From Simplicispira lacusdiani (GTDB lineage Bacteria; Pseudomonadota; Gammaproteobacteria; Burkholderiales; Burkholderiaceae_C), in NCBI RefSeq assembly GCF_003604195.1, contig NZ_QXGR01000001.1, forward strand, positions 310,001 through 374,000: a DNA stretch of 64,000 bases. The letters are read 5' to 3'. Position numbers and translations under genes: made by a program. Shown piece after piece: positions 27,573 through 36,683 of the stretch (position 1 is its first letter; the number at the start of each line of letters is the position of its first letter). Below the pieces are notes generated by a model. It did no database searches. It saw only the letters and a program-made list of their open reading frames with translations, and was not told the origin of the DNA.

Positions 27573-29057
27573 ATGGTCAAGAAAACCCTGTGGGGCCTGC
27601 TGGTCCTGCTCGTGCTGCTGGCGGTTGCGGTGGCCGTCAACACGCTGCGCAAGGGCACGCGCCAATTGCAGGTGGAGCCGCTGGCCCCCGTGGCGATCGA
27701 TGGTGCCGCCGTGGCGGAGCGCCTGGCCGAGGCGGTGCGCCTGCAGACGATCTCCTCGCGCGACGACGCCCAGCTCAACGCCGACCAGTTCCAGGCCCTG
27801 CACGCCCTGCTGCAAAAGCGTTTCCCGAGGGTGCATGCCCACCTGCAGCGCGAGGTGGTGGGTGGCCTGAGCCTGCTCTACACCTGGCAGGGCGCCGACC
27901 CGAAGGCCCCGCCCATCCTGCTCATGGCGCACCAGGACGTGGTGCCCGTGGCGCCCGGCACCGAGGGCGACTGGCAGGTGCCGCCGTTCGCCGGCGTGGT
28001 GAAGAACGGTTTCATCTGGGGCCGGGGCTCCTGGGATGACAAGGGCAACCTGCTGTCGCAGCTCGAAGCGGTGGAGATGCTGCTGGCCGGTGGCTACCAG
28101 CCGCCGCGCACCCTCTACCTGGCCTACGGCGCCGACGAGGAGGTGGCCGGCCTGCGCGGCGCGGCGCGCATCGCCGCGCTGCTGCAGGAGCGCGGCGTGC
28201 GCCTGGACTTCGTGCTCGACGAGGGCCTGCTGGTGCTCGAAGGCGTGATGCCCGGCATCGCCAAGCCCACGGCGCTCATCGGCGTGGCCGAGAAGGGCTA
28301 TATGTCGGTGGTGCTCAAGGTTTCGGCCACGCCGGGCCATTCGTCCATGCCGCCGCCGAAGGGCACCAGCGCCATCGCCATGGTGAGCGCGGCCCTCGCG
28401 CGGCTGGAGGACAAGCAACTGCCGGCCGGCATCCGAGGCGTGGCAGGCGAGATGTTCGACACCCTGGCGCCCGAGATGGGCGGATTTTCGCGCGTGGCGC
28501 TGTCCAACCTGTGGCTGTTCGGCCCGGTGGTGCAAAAGCAGCTCGAAGGCGCGGCCAGCACCAACGCCATGCTGCGCACCACCACGGCGCTGACCATCGT
28601 GAATGCCGGCAACAAGGAGAATGTGCTGCCCGGCAGCGCCGAGGCCACGGTGAACTTCCGCATCCTGCCCGGTGATACCAAGGAGGGCGTGCTGCAGCAC
28701 ATGCACAGCCATGTGGCCGACGCGGCGCCGGGCGGCCAGTTCGAGCTGGTGGCGCTGCCGGGTGCGGTGGATGCGTCCAAGGTGGCGCCCACCGGTTCGG
28801 CGCAGTACCGGGTGCTGAACCAGACCATCCGCGAGGTGTTCCCCGACGCCCTGGTGGCCCCGGGCCTGATGGTGGCGGGCACGGACTCCATCCACTACGG
28901 TGCCATCAGCGACCACATCTTCAAGTTCTCGCCCATCCGCGCGAACAGCGAGGACCTCAAGCGCTTCCATGGCACCAACGAGCGCCTGAGCGTGGCCAAC
29001 TACCTTGATGCCATCCGCTTCTACCACCGGCTGATTCCGCAGGTGGCGGGGCTGTAG
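27573..29057 (+). CDS. M20 family metallopeptidase, membrane-anchored
   Basis: A 494-residue protein with an N-terminal membrane helix (about 5-25), acting as a signal anchor, and an M20 zinc peptidase/deacylase domain. Metal and catalytic motifs include MAHQDVVPV, RGSWDDKG and GADEE. The dimerisation domain lies about residues 240-380. It resembles the carboxypeptidase PM20D1 group, so N-acyl amino acids or dipeptides in the periplasm are likely substrates. AAGGAG nine bases upstream sets the start at MVKKTLWG. Confidence 0.9.
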   Translation: MVKKTLWGLLVLLVLLAVAVAVNTLRKGTRQLQVEPLAPVAIDGAAVAERLAEAVRLQTISSRDDAQLNADQFQALHALLQKRFPRVHAHLQREVVGGLSLLYTWQGADPKAPPILLMAHQDVVPVAPGTEGDWQVPPFAGVVKNGFIWGRGSWDDKGNLLSQLEAVEMLLAGGYQPPRTLYLAYGADEEVAGLRGAARIAALLQERGVRLDFVLDEGLLVLEGVMPGIAKPTALIGVAEKGYMSVVLKVSATPGHSSMPPPKGTSAIAMVSAALARLEDKQLPAGIRGVAGEMFDTLAPEMGGFSRVALSNLWLFGPVVQKQLEGAASTNAMLRTTTALTIVNAGNKENVLPGSAEATVNFRILPGDTKEGVLQHMHSHVADAAPGGQFELVALPGAVDASKVAPTGSAQYRVLNQTIREVFPDALVAPGLMVAGTDSIHYGAISDHIFKFSPIRANSEDLKRFHGTNERLSVANYLDAIRFYHRLIPQVAGL

Positions 29058-29078
29058 CGCACCGCGCAGGACGATCCC

Positions 29079-30017
29079 ATGGAACTGCGACAGTTGCGTT
29101 ACTTCGTGCGTATCGTGGAGCTGGGCTCCATGGGGCGGGCGGCGCTGGATTTGAACATGGTGCAGTCGGCCCTGAGCCAGCAGATCAGCCGCCTGGAGGG
29201 CGAGCTGTGCACCCGGCTGCTGCAGCGCACCGCCAAGGGCGCGGTGCCCACCGAGGCCGGGCTTGCTTTCTTCCGCGAGGCGCAACTCGTGCTGCGCCAT
29301 GCCGACCAGGCCGCGCGCGCGGCGCAGCAGGCGCGTCTGACGGGGAGCGTGAGCGTGGGCCTGTCGCCCACCACGGCCTCGGTGCTGGGCGTGCCGCTGA
29401 TGCGCGCCATGCACGAGCGCTACCCCGACGTGCGCCTGCACATGGTGGGCAGCCTCTCGGGCCACCTCTCGAACATGCTCAACGCGCGCCAGCTTGACCT
29501 GGCCGTGCTGTTCGACACGCAGCCGGCGCGCCGCTGGAGCGTGCTGCCGTTGCTGGAGGAGCGCCTGTTCCTGATCCGCTCGGCGCAGCATGGTGCGCGC
29601 CTGCCGCCGCTGGCTGGCAAGGTGGCCCTGGCGCAGCTGGGTGATGAGCCATTGATCCTGCCCACCGGTCCGCACGGCTTGCGCAGCCGCCTGGACACGG
29701 CCTTCGCCCAGGCGCGCGTGGCGCCGCGCATTGCCATGGAAATCGACTCGCTGGCGCTGCTCATGGACGCCGTGGACATGGGCCTGGGCAGCACCATCCA
29801 GCCCTGGGCGGCCGTGGGCCGCTACCCCGATGCGGCGCAGCGCTTTGCCATGGCCGAGATCGCGGACGCCCCGGCCTTCCGGCCCGCCGCGCTGTGCAGC
29901 CTGTCGGACGACGAGCTTTCGCCCGCCGCGCTGGCCGCGCGCGTGGTGCTTGGGGACTGCGTGCGGGAGCTGGTGCAATCGGGCCGGTGGATTGGGGCTC
30001 ATTTGACGACCCCCTGA
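29079..30017 (+). CDS. LysR-type regulator, probably of the tricarballylate genes
   Basis: A 312-residue protein with a helix-turn-helix at residues 1-60 (MELRQLRYFVRIVE start) and an effector-binding domain. It lies directly upstream of tcuA on the same strand. In Salmonella the LysR-type TcuR activates tcuABC, so the same role is likely here. A T-N11-A palindrome between the two genes is a candidate operator. Its stop codon is inside an R2 repeat, which gives it the terminal sequence HLTTP. Confidence 0.88.
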   Translation: MELRQLRYFVRIVELGSMGRAALDLNMVQSALSQQISRLEGELCTRLLQRTAKGAVPTEAGLAFFREAQLVLRHADQAARAAQQARLTGSVSVGLSPTTASVLGVPLMRAMHERYPDVRLHMVGSLSGHLSNMLNARQLDLAVLFDTQPARRWSVLPLLEERLFLIRSAQHGARLPPLAGKVALAQLGDEPLILPTGPHGLRSRLDTAFAQARVAPRIAMEIDSLALLMDAVDMGLGSTIQPWAAVGRYPDAAQRFAMAEIADAPAFRPAALCSLSDDELSPAALAARVVLGDCVRELVQSGRWIGAHLTTP

Positions 30018-30110
30018 GGCGCTGCGCGCCTTCCCCCAAGGGGGGTGCCGCCAGCGCCCGCACTGGGTGATGGCGGCCCTTGCGCGGTGGCCGCTGGCTT
30101 TGGCCGCGCC
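30010..30110 (+). repeat. R2 GC-rich dispersed repeat, copy 2
   Basis: It starts with cccctgaggcgctgcgcgcc, where the TGA is the LysR stop codon. It continues with cttcccccaagggggg and ends with ggcggcccttgcgc, followed by gtggccgctgg. The middle differs from copies 1 and 3. Confidence 0.7.
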
Positions 30111-30167
30111 CTGTCGAACGGATGTTGCGGTTGCAAGCAGGCAGGCATGAACCGGTTGGGTGGGCAA

Positions 30168-30188
30168 CCCATCACGATCCGTGATGGG
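30168..30188 (+). promoter_or_regulatory. Candidate LysR operator upstream of tcuA
   Basis: Perfect 8-bp arms CCCATCAC and GTGATGGG around five bases, with AT-N11-AT spacing, the usual LysR box geometry. It lies 78 bp before the tcuA start. A -10-like TACATT is found at 30230-30235, which puts the box near -60, where activators of this family bind. Confidence 0.55.
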
Positions 30189-30265
30189 GCCATGCCGGCG
30201 CAGCCCCTGCGCAAGCGGGGGCATTCTTTCTACATTCAGGTCCCCATGAATGAAGAGAACTGCCC

Positions 30266-31717
30266 ATGAGCCCCGACGTCCTGGTGATTGGCGGTGGCAA
30301 CGCCGCCCTCTGCGCCGCGCTGATGGCGCGCGAGGCCGGTGCCAGCGTGCTGTTGCTGGAAGCGGCCCCGCGCGCCTGGCGTGGCGGCAACTCGGCCCAC
30401 ACGCGCAACCTGCGCTGCATGCACGATGCGCCGCAGGACGTGCTGGTCGATGCCTACCCCGAAGAGGAATACTGGCAAGACCTGCTCAAGGTGACCGGCG
30501 GCCTGACCAGCGAGCACCTGGCGCGCCTGGTGATCCGCGCCTCCAGCCACTGCCGCGACTGGATGCGCAGCCATGGCGTGCATTTCCAGCCGCCGCTGTC
30601 GGGCGCTCTGCATGTGGCGCGCACCAATGCCTTCTTCATGGGCGGCGGCAAGGCGCTGGTCAACGCCTATTACCGCAGCGCCGAGCGGCTGGGCGTGCAG
30701 ATCCGCTACGAGGCGCCCGTGGACCGCATCGAGATCGAGAACGGCCGGTTCGTCGCCGCCCATGTGAAGGGCGAGCGCATTACTGCCAAGGCCTGCGTGC
30801 TGGCGGCGGGCGGCTTCGAGTCCAACCGCGAATGGCTGCGCGAGGCCTGGGGCCAGAACGAGCGCGGCGAGTGGCCTGCCGACAACTTCCTGATCCGCGG
30901 CACGGCCTACAACAAAGGCGTGCTGCTCAAGCACCTGCTCCAGGATCACGGCGCCGACCGCATTGGCGACCCCACGCAGGCGCACATGGTGGCCATCGAC
31001 GCGCGCGCGCCGCTGTACGACGGCGGCATCTGCACGCGCATCGACTGCGTGTCGCTGGGCGTCGTGGTCAACCGCGACGGCGAACGCTTCTATGACGAGG
31101 GCGAGGACTTCTGGCCCAAGCGCTACGCCATCTGGGGGCGCCTGGTGGCGCAGCAGCCGGGGCAGGTCGGTTACTCCATCATCGACAGCAAGGCCATGGG
31201 CCGCTTCATGCCGCCGGTGTTCCCCGGCGTCAGGGCCGACAGCCTGCCCGAACTGGCGCAAAAGCTGGGCCTGCCGGTGGAGCGTTTCATGCGCACGCTC
31301 GATGCCTACAACGCCGCCTGCCGCGCGGGCCGCTTTGACCACACGGCGCTGGACGACTGCCATACCGAGGGCGTCACGCCCGCCAAGACGCACTGGGCCC
31401 GCCCCATCGACACCGGGCCGTTCCATGGCTACGCGCTCAAGCCCGGCGTCACCTTCACGTACCTGGGCCTGCACACCGACGACACGGCGGCCGTGCGCTT
31501 CAACAACCAGCCCAGCCCCAACCTGTTCGTCGCGGGCGAAATGATGGCGGGCAACGTGCTGGGCAAGGGCTACACCGCCGGCGTCGGTATGAGCATCGGC
31601 ACGGCCTTTGGCCGCATCGCCGGTACCAATGCCGCTTTGGCATCAAAACGGCCTCCAGGGCTTGCAGATAAAGCGCAAGAAGCTACAAAACAAGGAGCGA
31701 TCCATGCAAACGCTTGA
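30266..31717 (+). CDS. tcuA: FAD-dependent tricarballylate dehydrogenase
   Basis: A 483-residue flavoprotein related to fumarate reductase/succinate dehydrogenase flavoprotein subunits. The FAD motif [14 protein letters not shown] lies near residues 5-18, and the C-terminal block [18 protein letters not shown] carries the second FAD contact. TcuA oxidises tricarballylate to cis-aconitate and hands electrons to TcuB. The last 25 residues (from about 459) do not belong to the fold: they are encoded by an inverted R1 repeat and its edge, and the gene then overlaps tcuB by 14 bases. Confidence 0.92.
   Translation: MSPDVLVIGGGNAALCAALMAREAGASVLLLEAAPRAWRGGNSAHTRNLRCMHDAPQDVLVDAYPEEEYWQDLLKVTGGLTSEHLARLVIRASSHCRDWMRSHGVHFQPPLSGALHVARTNAFFMGGGKALVNAYYRSAERLGVQIRYEAPVDRIEIENGRFVAAHVKGERITAKACVLAAGGFESNREWLREAWGQNERGEWPADNFLIRGTAYNKGVLLKHLLQDHGADRIGDPTQAHMVAIDARAPLYDGGICTRIDCVSLGVVVNRDGERFYDEGEDFWPKRYAIWGRLVAQQPGQVGYSIIDSKAMGRFMPPVFPGVRADSLPELAQKLGLPVERFMRTLDAYNAACRAGRFDHTALDDCHTEGVTPAKTHWARPIDTGPFHGYALKPGVTFTYLGLHTDDTAAVRFNNQPSPNLFVAGEMMAGNVLGKGYTAGVGMSIGTAFGRIAGTNAALASKRPPGLADKAQEATKQGAIHANA
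31641..31690 (-). repeat. R1 dispersed repeat, copy 5, inside tcuA
   Basis: Inverted orientation: atcaaaacggcctccagggc, spacer, aagcgcaagaagct, acaaaa. It is read in frame as the C-terminal tail of TcuA, and its edge touches the AAGGAG that serves tcuB. Confidence 0.8.
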
Positions 31718-32885
31718 GGCCCTGACGCGCGACGCCCGGGCGCTGGCGAATGGCGAGATCGTGCTGTCCGCACCCGAAACCGAGGTGGCGCGCCAGATGC
31801 AGATCTGCAACGCCTGCCGCTACTGCGAAGGCTTCTGTGCCGTGTTCCCGGCCATGACGCGCCGGCTCGAATTCGGCAAGGCCGACATCCACTTCCTGGC
31901 CAACCTGTGCCACAACTGCGGCGCCTGCCTGCACGCCTGCCAGTACGCACCGCCGCACGAGTTCGCCGTCAACGTGCCCCAGGCCATGGCCCAGGTGCGC
32001 GGGCAGACCTATGCCGACTACGCCTGGCCGCCCGCGCTGGGCCGGCTCTACCAGCGCCAGGGGCTCACGCTGTCGCTGGCGCTGGCGGCGGGGCTGGCGT
32101 TGTTCCTGGTGCTGGGTGCCGTGCTGCAAGGCGGCCTTGATGCGCTGTGGGGCGCCAACCTGGGGGGCAACTTCTATCACCTGTTCCCGCACAACCTGCT
32201 GGTGGGGCTGTTTGCCCCAGTGTTCCTGTTCGTGGTGCTGGCGCTGGGCCTGGGCGTGCGCCGCTTCTGGCGTGACGTGACGCCCGCCACCAGCGGCGCG
32301 CCGCTCTCCGCGCCCGCCACGGCCGAGGCCACCGATGCCGTGCTGCGCCTGAAATACCTCGACGGCGGCCACGGCGACGGCTGCCACAACGAGGACGATG
32401 CCTACACCCTCTCGCGCCGGCGGTTTCACCACCTCACGTTCTACGGCTTTCTGCTGTGCTTTGCCGCCACCAGCCTGGCCACGGTGTACCACTACGCCTT
32501 CGGCTGGGCGGCGCCCTACGACCTGCCCAGCGTGCCCAAGCTGCTGGGCGCCGTCGGCGGCGTGATGCTGATGCTGGGCACGGCCGGCCTGTGGCACCTG
32601 AACCGCACGCGCCACGCGCTGCATGGCGATGCGCAGCAAAAACCCATGGACCTCGGCTTCATCGCCTTGCTGTTCCTGGTGTCGTCCAGCGGCCTGGCGC
32701 TGTGGCTGGCGCGCGGCACGCCCGCGCTGGCGCTGTTGCTGTGCCTGCACCTGGGCGCGGTGATGGCGCTGTTTGCCACGCTGCCCTACGGCAAGTTCGC
32801 GCACGGTGTTTTCCGCACCGCATCGCTGCTGCGCCACGCCGTGGAAAAGCGCCAGCCCAACCCCATCGGCCTGAGCGCTGACTGA
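31704..32885 (+). CDS. tcuB: Tricarballylate utilization 4Fe-4S membrane protein TcuB
   Basis: A 393-residue membrane protein. The N-terminal part has two 4Fe-4S motifs, C-x2-C-x2-C-x3-C in [11 protein letters not shown] and again in [11 protein letters not shown]. The rest has about six predicted helices, with histidines ([14 protein letters not shown]) that fit heme or quinone contacts. It passes electrons from TcuA flavin to the quinone pool. AAGGAG six bases before the ATG sets the start. It overlaps the repeat-derived tail of tcuA. Confidence 0.92.
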   Translation: MQTLEALTRDARALANGEIVLSAPETEVARQMQICNACRYCEGFCAVFPAMTRRLEFGKADIHFLANLCHNCGACLHACQYAPPHEFAVNVPQAMAQVRGQTYADYAWPPALGRLYQRQGLTLSLALAAGLALFLVLGAVLQGGLDALWGANLGGNFYHLFPHNLLVGLFAPVFLFVVLALGLGVRRFWRDVTPATSGAPLSAPATAEATDAVLRLKYLDGGHGDGCHNEDDAYTLSRRRFHHLTFYGFLLCFAATSLATVYHYAFGWAAPYDLPSVPKLLGAVGGVMLMLGTAGLWHLNRTRHALHGDAQQKPMDLGFIALLFLVSSSGLALWLARGTPALALLLCLHLGAVMALFATLPYGKFAHGVFRTASLLRHAVEKRQPNPIGLSAD

Positions 32886-32924
32886 CCTTTCCCGCAACAC
32901 CATTTCACACCCAAGGAGACCCCG

Positions 32925-33902
32925 ATGAACAAACGCCATCTGCTGCGCGCCCTTGCGCTTGCCGCGTCGTCCCTGTGGCTGGCCGGCACGGCCAGCGCCC
33001 AGGACTTTCCGCCCAAGAAGCCGGTCACGCTGGTGGTGGGCTTTGCCGCGGGCGGCGCGGCCGATGCAGCCGCGCGCCTGATCGCCAAGAAGCTGGGCGA
33101 GAACATCGGCCAGTCGGTGGTGGTGGACAACAAGGGCGGCGCGGGCGGCAACATCGCGCACCAGTTCGTCGCCAATGCCGCGCCCGATGGCTCGGTGCTG
33201 CTGTTCGGCTCGGTCGGCCCGCTGACCATCGCCCCGCACCTGATGAAGCTGCCCTACGACCCGTTCAAGGACCTGGCCCCGGTCTCGGGCGGTGTCAACT
33301 TCCCCAACGTGCTGGTGGTGCACAAGGCTGCGGGCGCCAAGACACTGGCCGAGTTCATCCAGCTCTCGAAAAGGAAGCCCGGCAGCGTGGACTTTGCCTC
33401 CACCGGCGCGGGCTCGGCCTCGCACCTGGCGGGCGAACTGTTCAACCAGCGCGCGGGCGTCGACATGACCCATGTGCCCTACAAGGGCGGCGCACCGGCG
33501 CTGCAGGACCTGCTGGGCGAACGCATCACCTCCTACTTCGCCGCGCCGCCCACGGCCATGCCCCACGTGGAAACCGGCAAGCTGATTCCGCTGGCCACCA
33601 CGGGCCTGACGCGCCCGGCCTACCTGCCCAACATCCCCACCGTGGCCGAGTCGGGCTTTCCAGGCTTCGAGGCCCTGAACTGGTATGCCTTCGTGGCACC
33701 CGGCAAGACCCCCGCGCCGCTGCTCGACCGCTGGAATGCCGAGATCGTGAAGGTGCTGAACGACGCGGGCGTGAAAGAGGCGTTGACCAAGCACGGCCTC
33801 ACCCCCCAGCCCACCACCCGCGCCGAACTCACGGCGTTCATGAAAAAAGAGTCCAACCAGTGGGCCGCCATCATCAAGGAGCGCAAGCTCACGGCGGATT
33901 GA
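32925..33902 (+). CDS. Bug-type tripartite tricarboxylate transporter binding protein
   Basis: A 325-residue periplasmic protein with a Sec signal peptide (cleavage after ASA, near residue 25) and a TctC fold. Family motifs include VVGFAAGGAADAAAR and DNKGGAGGNIA. It likely binds a tricarboxylate, given tcuAB directly upstream. The membrane partners TctA and TctB are not in the window, which is common for Bug proteins in betaproteobacteria. AAGGAG precedes the start by eight bases. Confidence 0.92.
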   Translation: MNKRHLLRALALAASSLWLAGTASAQDFPPKKPVTLVVGFAAGGAADAAARLIAKKLGENIGQSVVVDNKGGAGGNIAHQFVANAAPDGSVLLFGSVGPLTIAPHLMKLPYDPFKDLAPVSGGVNFPNVLVVHKAAGAKTLAEFIQLSKRKPGSVDFASTGAGSASHLAGELFNQRAGVDMTHVPYKGGAPALQDLLGERITSYFAAPPTAMPHVETGKLIPLATTGLTRPAYLPNIPTVAESGFPGFEALNWYAFVAPGKTPAPLLDRWNAEIVKVLNDAGVKEALTKHGLTPQPTTRAELTAFMKKESNQWAAIIKERKLTAD

Positions 33903-34017
33903 ACCGGCACGCCTGAGATCGCGCGGGGTTCGGCAGCGCAATGGCGCCCTGCCGGACCGACCTGACAAACCGGACGGGCTGCCAAAGGGCGCACCGTCCC
34001 CCAACGGAACCAAATCC

Positions 34018-34929
34018 ATGTTCAAGAAAATCACCTTGGCCGCCGTGGCAACGGCGGCCTGCGGAATCAGTGCGGCCCAGTCCAGCGTGACGCTATATGG
34101 CGTGGCGGACGTGGCCCTGGCCAAAACCACCGGCCAGGAAGCCCAAATGGCCAGCAGCAGCACCTTCAACAACGGCACCAGCCGATGGGGCGTGCGCGGC
34201 GTCGAAGACCTCGGCGGCGGCCTGAAGGCGGCGTTCAACTTCGAGGCCCAGGTCGGCCTGACCAATGGCGCGGGTGCCAGCAACATGTTCTCCCGCGCGG
34301 CCCACCTGAGCCTTGCGGGGGCATGGGGCAGCGTCAAGGCGGGGCGCTCGCTCACGCCGAGCTATTACGGCACCAGTGCCTGGGAACTCACCGGCTCCGC
34401 CAACTACTCCGTCGTGAGCAGCCAGTTCGGCTATGGCGGTCTGGGGTCGCGGCACAACGCCGAACTGAGCTACGCCACCCCGCGGTGGCACGGCTGGAGC
34501 GCGACCGCGGGGCACGTGTTCGCGGCCGACAACGGGGGCGTGGGCAAGAAGGACCTGAACGTGATCTACCGCTCCGGCCCGCTGTCGGCGGCCCTGGTCT
34601 ACAACAAGCTGGAGAACAAGGGCAAGAACCTCTCCCTGGGCGCGGCCTACCGCTTCGGTGCCATCAAGCTGGCGGCCAGCCTGCAGGATGCGACAGGCGC
34701 CCAGCTCGGCAGGGGTTTCACGGTCGGCGCCAGTGCGCCGCTGGGCCCGCTGACCCTGACGCTCGATGCCGCCCGCGACACGCGGAACAAAGACACCGAT
34801 GTCCTGCTGGAGGCGAAATATGCGCTGTCCAAGCGCACCCAGGTCTACGGCGTGCTGCTCCACAACGGCGCGGGCAAGGCGCCCCAGTCGGTCCGGTCGG
34901 CGGCGGTGGGGGTGCGCCACAACTTCTGA
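34018..34929 (+). CDS. Outer-membrane trimeric porin
   Basis: A 303-residue protein with a signal peptide (cleavage after ISA, near residue 19), the betaproteobacterial porin opening SSVTLYGVADVAL, an alternating strand pattern and a C-terminal phenylalanine (VRHNF) required for outer-membrane assembly. It is about 40-50 residues shorter than common Comamonadaceae porins. It follows the Bug-type gene after 115 bp, so it may provide outer-membrane entry for the same substrate. Confidence 0.92.
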   Translation: MFKKITLAAVATAACGISAAQSSVTLYGVADVALAKTTGQEAQMASSSTFNNGTSRWGVRGVEDLGGGLKAAFNFEAQVGLTNGAGASNMFSRAAHLSLAGAWGSVKAGRSLTPSYYGTSAWELTGSANYSVVSSQFGYGGLGSRHNAELSYATPRWHGWSATAGHVFAADNGGVGKKDLNVIYRSGPLSAALVYNKLENKGKNLSLGAAYRFGAIKLAASLQDATGAQLGRGFTVGASAPLGPLTLTLDAARDTRNKDTDVLLEAKYALSKRTQVYGVLLHNGAGKAPQSVRSAAVGVRHNF

Positions 34930-34980
34930 GCATCCGCCGGGCGCCTGGTCGCGGGGGCGATGCACCCGCGCGGCAGGGCC

Positions 34981-35469
34981 TCAGCCCTTGGCGGGCTCCG
35001 TCACGGAACTGTCCGTATGCACCAGGCCCAGCGGAAAGCGCTGGCCCGCCAGGTAGTCCTCCAGGCAGCGCAGCAGCAGCGGGCTGCGGTGGCGCTCGCG
35101 GCAGGCGCGGATCTCGTCCGGGGTCATCCACACTGTGCGCACGATGCCCTCGTCCAAAGCGCGCCAACCATGGTGCGTGCCGAGCTGGCCGGCGAAGGCA
35201 AAGCGCATGTAGGTGATGTCGTCGCCCGTGCGCGTGCGCCGGAAGCGGTTGAGGTACACCCCCACCAGGGCCGAAGGCGCGAAATCGTGCGCGGTTTCCT
35301 CCAGCACCTCGCGGATGCAGGCCTCGATGGGCGATTCGCCCGGGTCCAGGTGGCCGGCCGGGTTGTTCAGGCGCAGGCCGTCGGCGGTGTCTTCCTCCAC
35401 CAGCAGAAAATGCCCATCGCGTTCGATCAGGGCGGCCACGGTGACATTGGGTTTCCAGCGGTTTGGCAT
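34981..35469 (-). CDS. NUDIX hydrolase, NudJ-like
   Basis: A 162-residue protein with a Nudix box GHLDPGESPIEACIREVLEE near residues 39-58. The REVLEE core is complete, but the glycine that normally follows the EE-x is alanine here. NudJ-like enzymes hydrolyse thiamine pyrophosphate and nucleoside di- or triphosphates. The start MPNRWKPN fits homologues; two further ATGs lie up to 33 bases upstream. It converges on the porin gene. Confidence 0.87.
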   Translation of the reverse strand: MPNRWKPNVTVAALIERDGHFLLVEEDTADGLRLNNPAGHLDPGESPIEACIREVLEETAHDFAPSALVGVYLNRFRRTRTGDDITYMRFAFAGQLGTHHGWRALDEGIVRTVWMTPDEIRACRERHRSPLLLRCLEDYLAGQRFPLGLVHTDSSVTEPAKG

Positions 35470-35599
35470 GGCGGCCATTATCGCCATGGCCTGTGACGCC
35501 ACCGCCCTGGCCCGGGAACCCGGCGCCCTGGCTGGAGTCAGTGCAGGGGCGGGCTGTCACGGGCGGCCCGTTTCTCACCCACCGATGGAAGGCATTTGC

Positions 35600-36568
35600 A
35601 TGAACCCCGAAGCACAGCGCGCCCTGCTCACCCTGGCCCTTTTCGCCGCCTTTGCCGACGGCCACAAGGCCGACAGCGAGCGCGAGGCGATCCGCAACCT
35701 GGCCGACTCGCTCGCCGACGACCAGGGCGCGCACCCGCTGGCCAGTCTGTACCAGGACGTGCTGCTCAAACGCGTGACCGTGCAGGGCGCTGTGGCGGCG
35801 CTGCATGAGCCCGAGCACCGCCAACTGGCCTATGAAATGGCCGTGTGCGTGTGCGACGCCGACGGCAGCCAGAGCGCGGCCGAGCAGCAGTTCCTGGCCG
35901 ACCTGCGCCGCCAGCTCGGGCTGGAGCAGGATGCCGGCCTGCGCGACTTCGAGGCCCAGGCCGATGCTGTGGCCGCACAGACCACGGCGCCGCCGTCCTG
36001 GCGCACCGGCGCGGCGGCAGCTACTGCCCCCGCCGCCACGTCCGCCGCACAGGACGCCGAATTGGACAAGACCATCCTCAATGCCGCCATCCTCAACGGC
36101 GCGCTCGAACTGCTGCCGCAGTCGTGGGCGTCCATGGCCATCATTCCGCTGCAGGTCCGGCTGGTGTACCGCATCGGCCAGGCCCACGGCGTGGAACTGG
36201 ACCAGGGCCATATCAAGGAATTCATCGCCGCCGCCGGCATCGGCATGACCTCGCAGTACATCGAGCAGTTCGGCCGCAAGCTGCTGGGCGGCCTGCTTGG
36301 CAAGGCGCTGGGCAAGACCATGGGTTCGGTGGGCGGCGCTGCCACGGGCATGGCGTTCTCGTTCGCCACCACCTACGCGCTGGGGCAACTGGCCAAGCGC
36401 TACTACGCCGGGGGGCGCGTGATGGACGCCGCCCTGCTGCGCTCGACCTACCAGGGCCTGCTGGGCCCGGCGCAGAACCTGCAGACGCAGTACCTGCCCC
36501 AGATCCGGCAGCGCGCTTCCACGCTGGACGCCGGGCAGATCATGGCCCTGGTCAAGGGCGGCGTCTGA
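35600..36568 (+). CDS. TerB-like / DUF697-like protein
   Basis: A 322-residue protein. An N-terminal all-helical TerB-like domain (about 1-120) carries acidic positions (FADGHKAD, CDADGSQS) that suggest metal contacts. An Ala/Thr/Pro linker is followed by a C-terminal helical region resembling DUF697 (about 150-290) with Gly-rich amphipathic helices that could enter the membrane. The function is unknown; TerB relatives take part in stress and tellurite responses. GGAAGG eight bases upstream supports the start. An ATG 15 bases earlier is possible. Confidence 0.8.
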   Translation: MNPEAQRALLTLALFAAFADGHKADSEREAIRNLADSLADDQGAHPLASLYQDVLLKRVTVQGAVAALHEPEHRQLAYEMAVCVCDADGSQSAAEQQFLADLRRQLGLEQDAGLRDFEAQADAVAAQTTAPPSWRTGAAAATAPAATSAAQDAELDKTILNAAILNGALELLPQSWASMAIIPLQVRLVYRIGQAHGVELDQGHIKEFIAAAGIGMTSQYIEQFGRKLLGGLLGKALGKTMGSVGGAATGMAFSFATTYALGQLAKRYYAGGRVMDAALLRSTYQGLLGPAQNLQTQYLPQIRQRASTLDAGQIMALVKGGV

Positions 36569-36683
36569 GACTGCGCCGGCTCGCCCCCAGGGCAGGGCGT
36601 TACCCGCACGGGCCGGCGCCCGCGCGGAGGCGTGCAGCGGTGGTAAAAGACGGGGCTTCGCACACACCCCTCCCGCCATCCGC

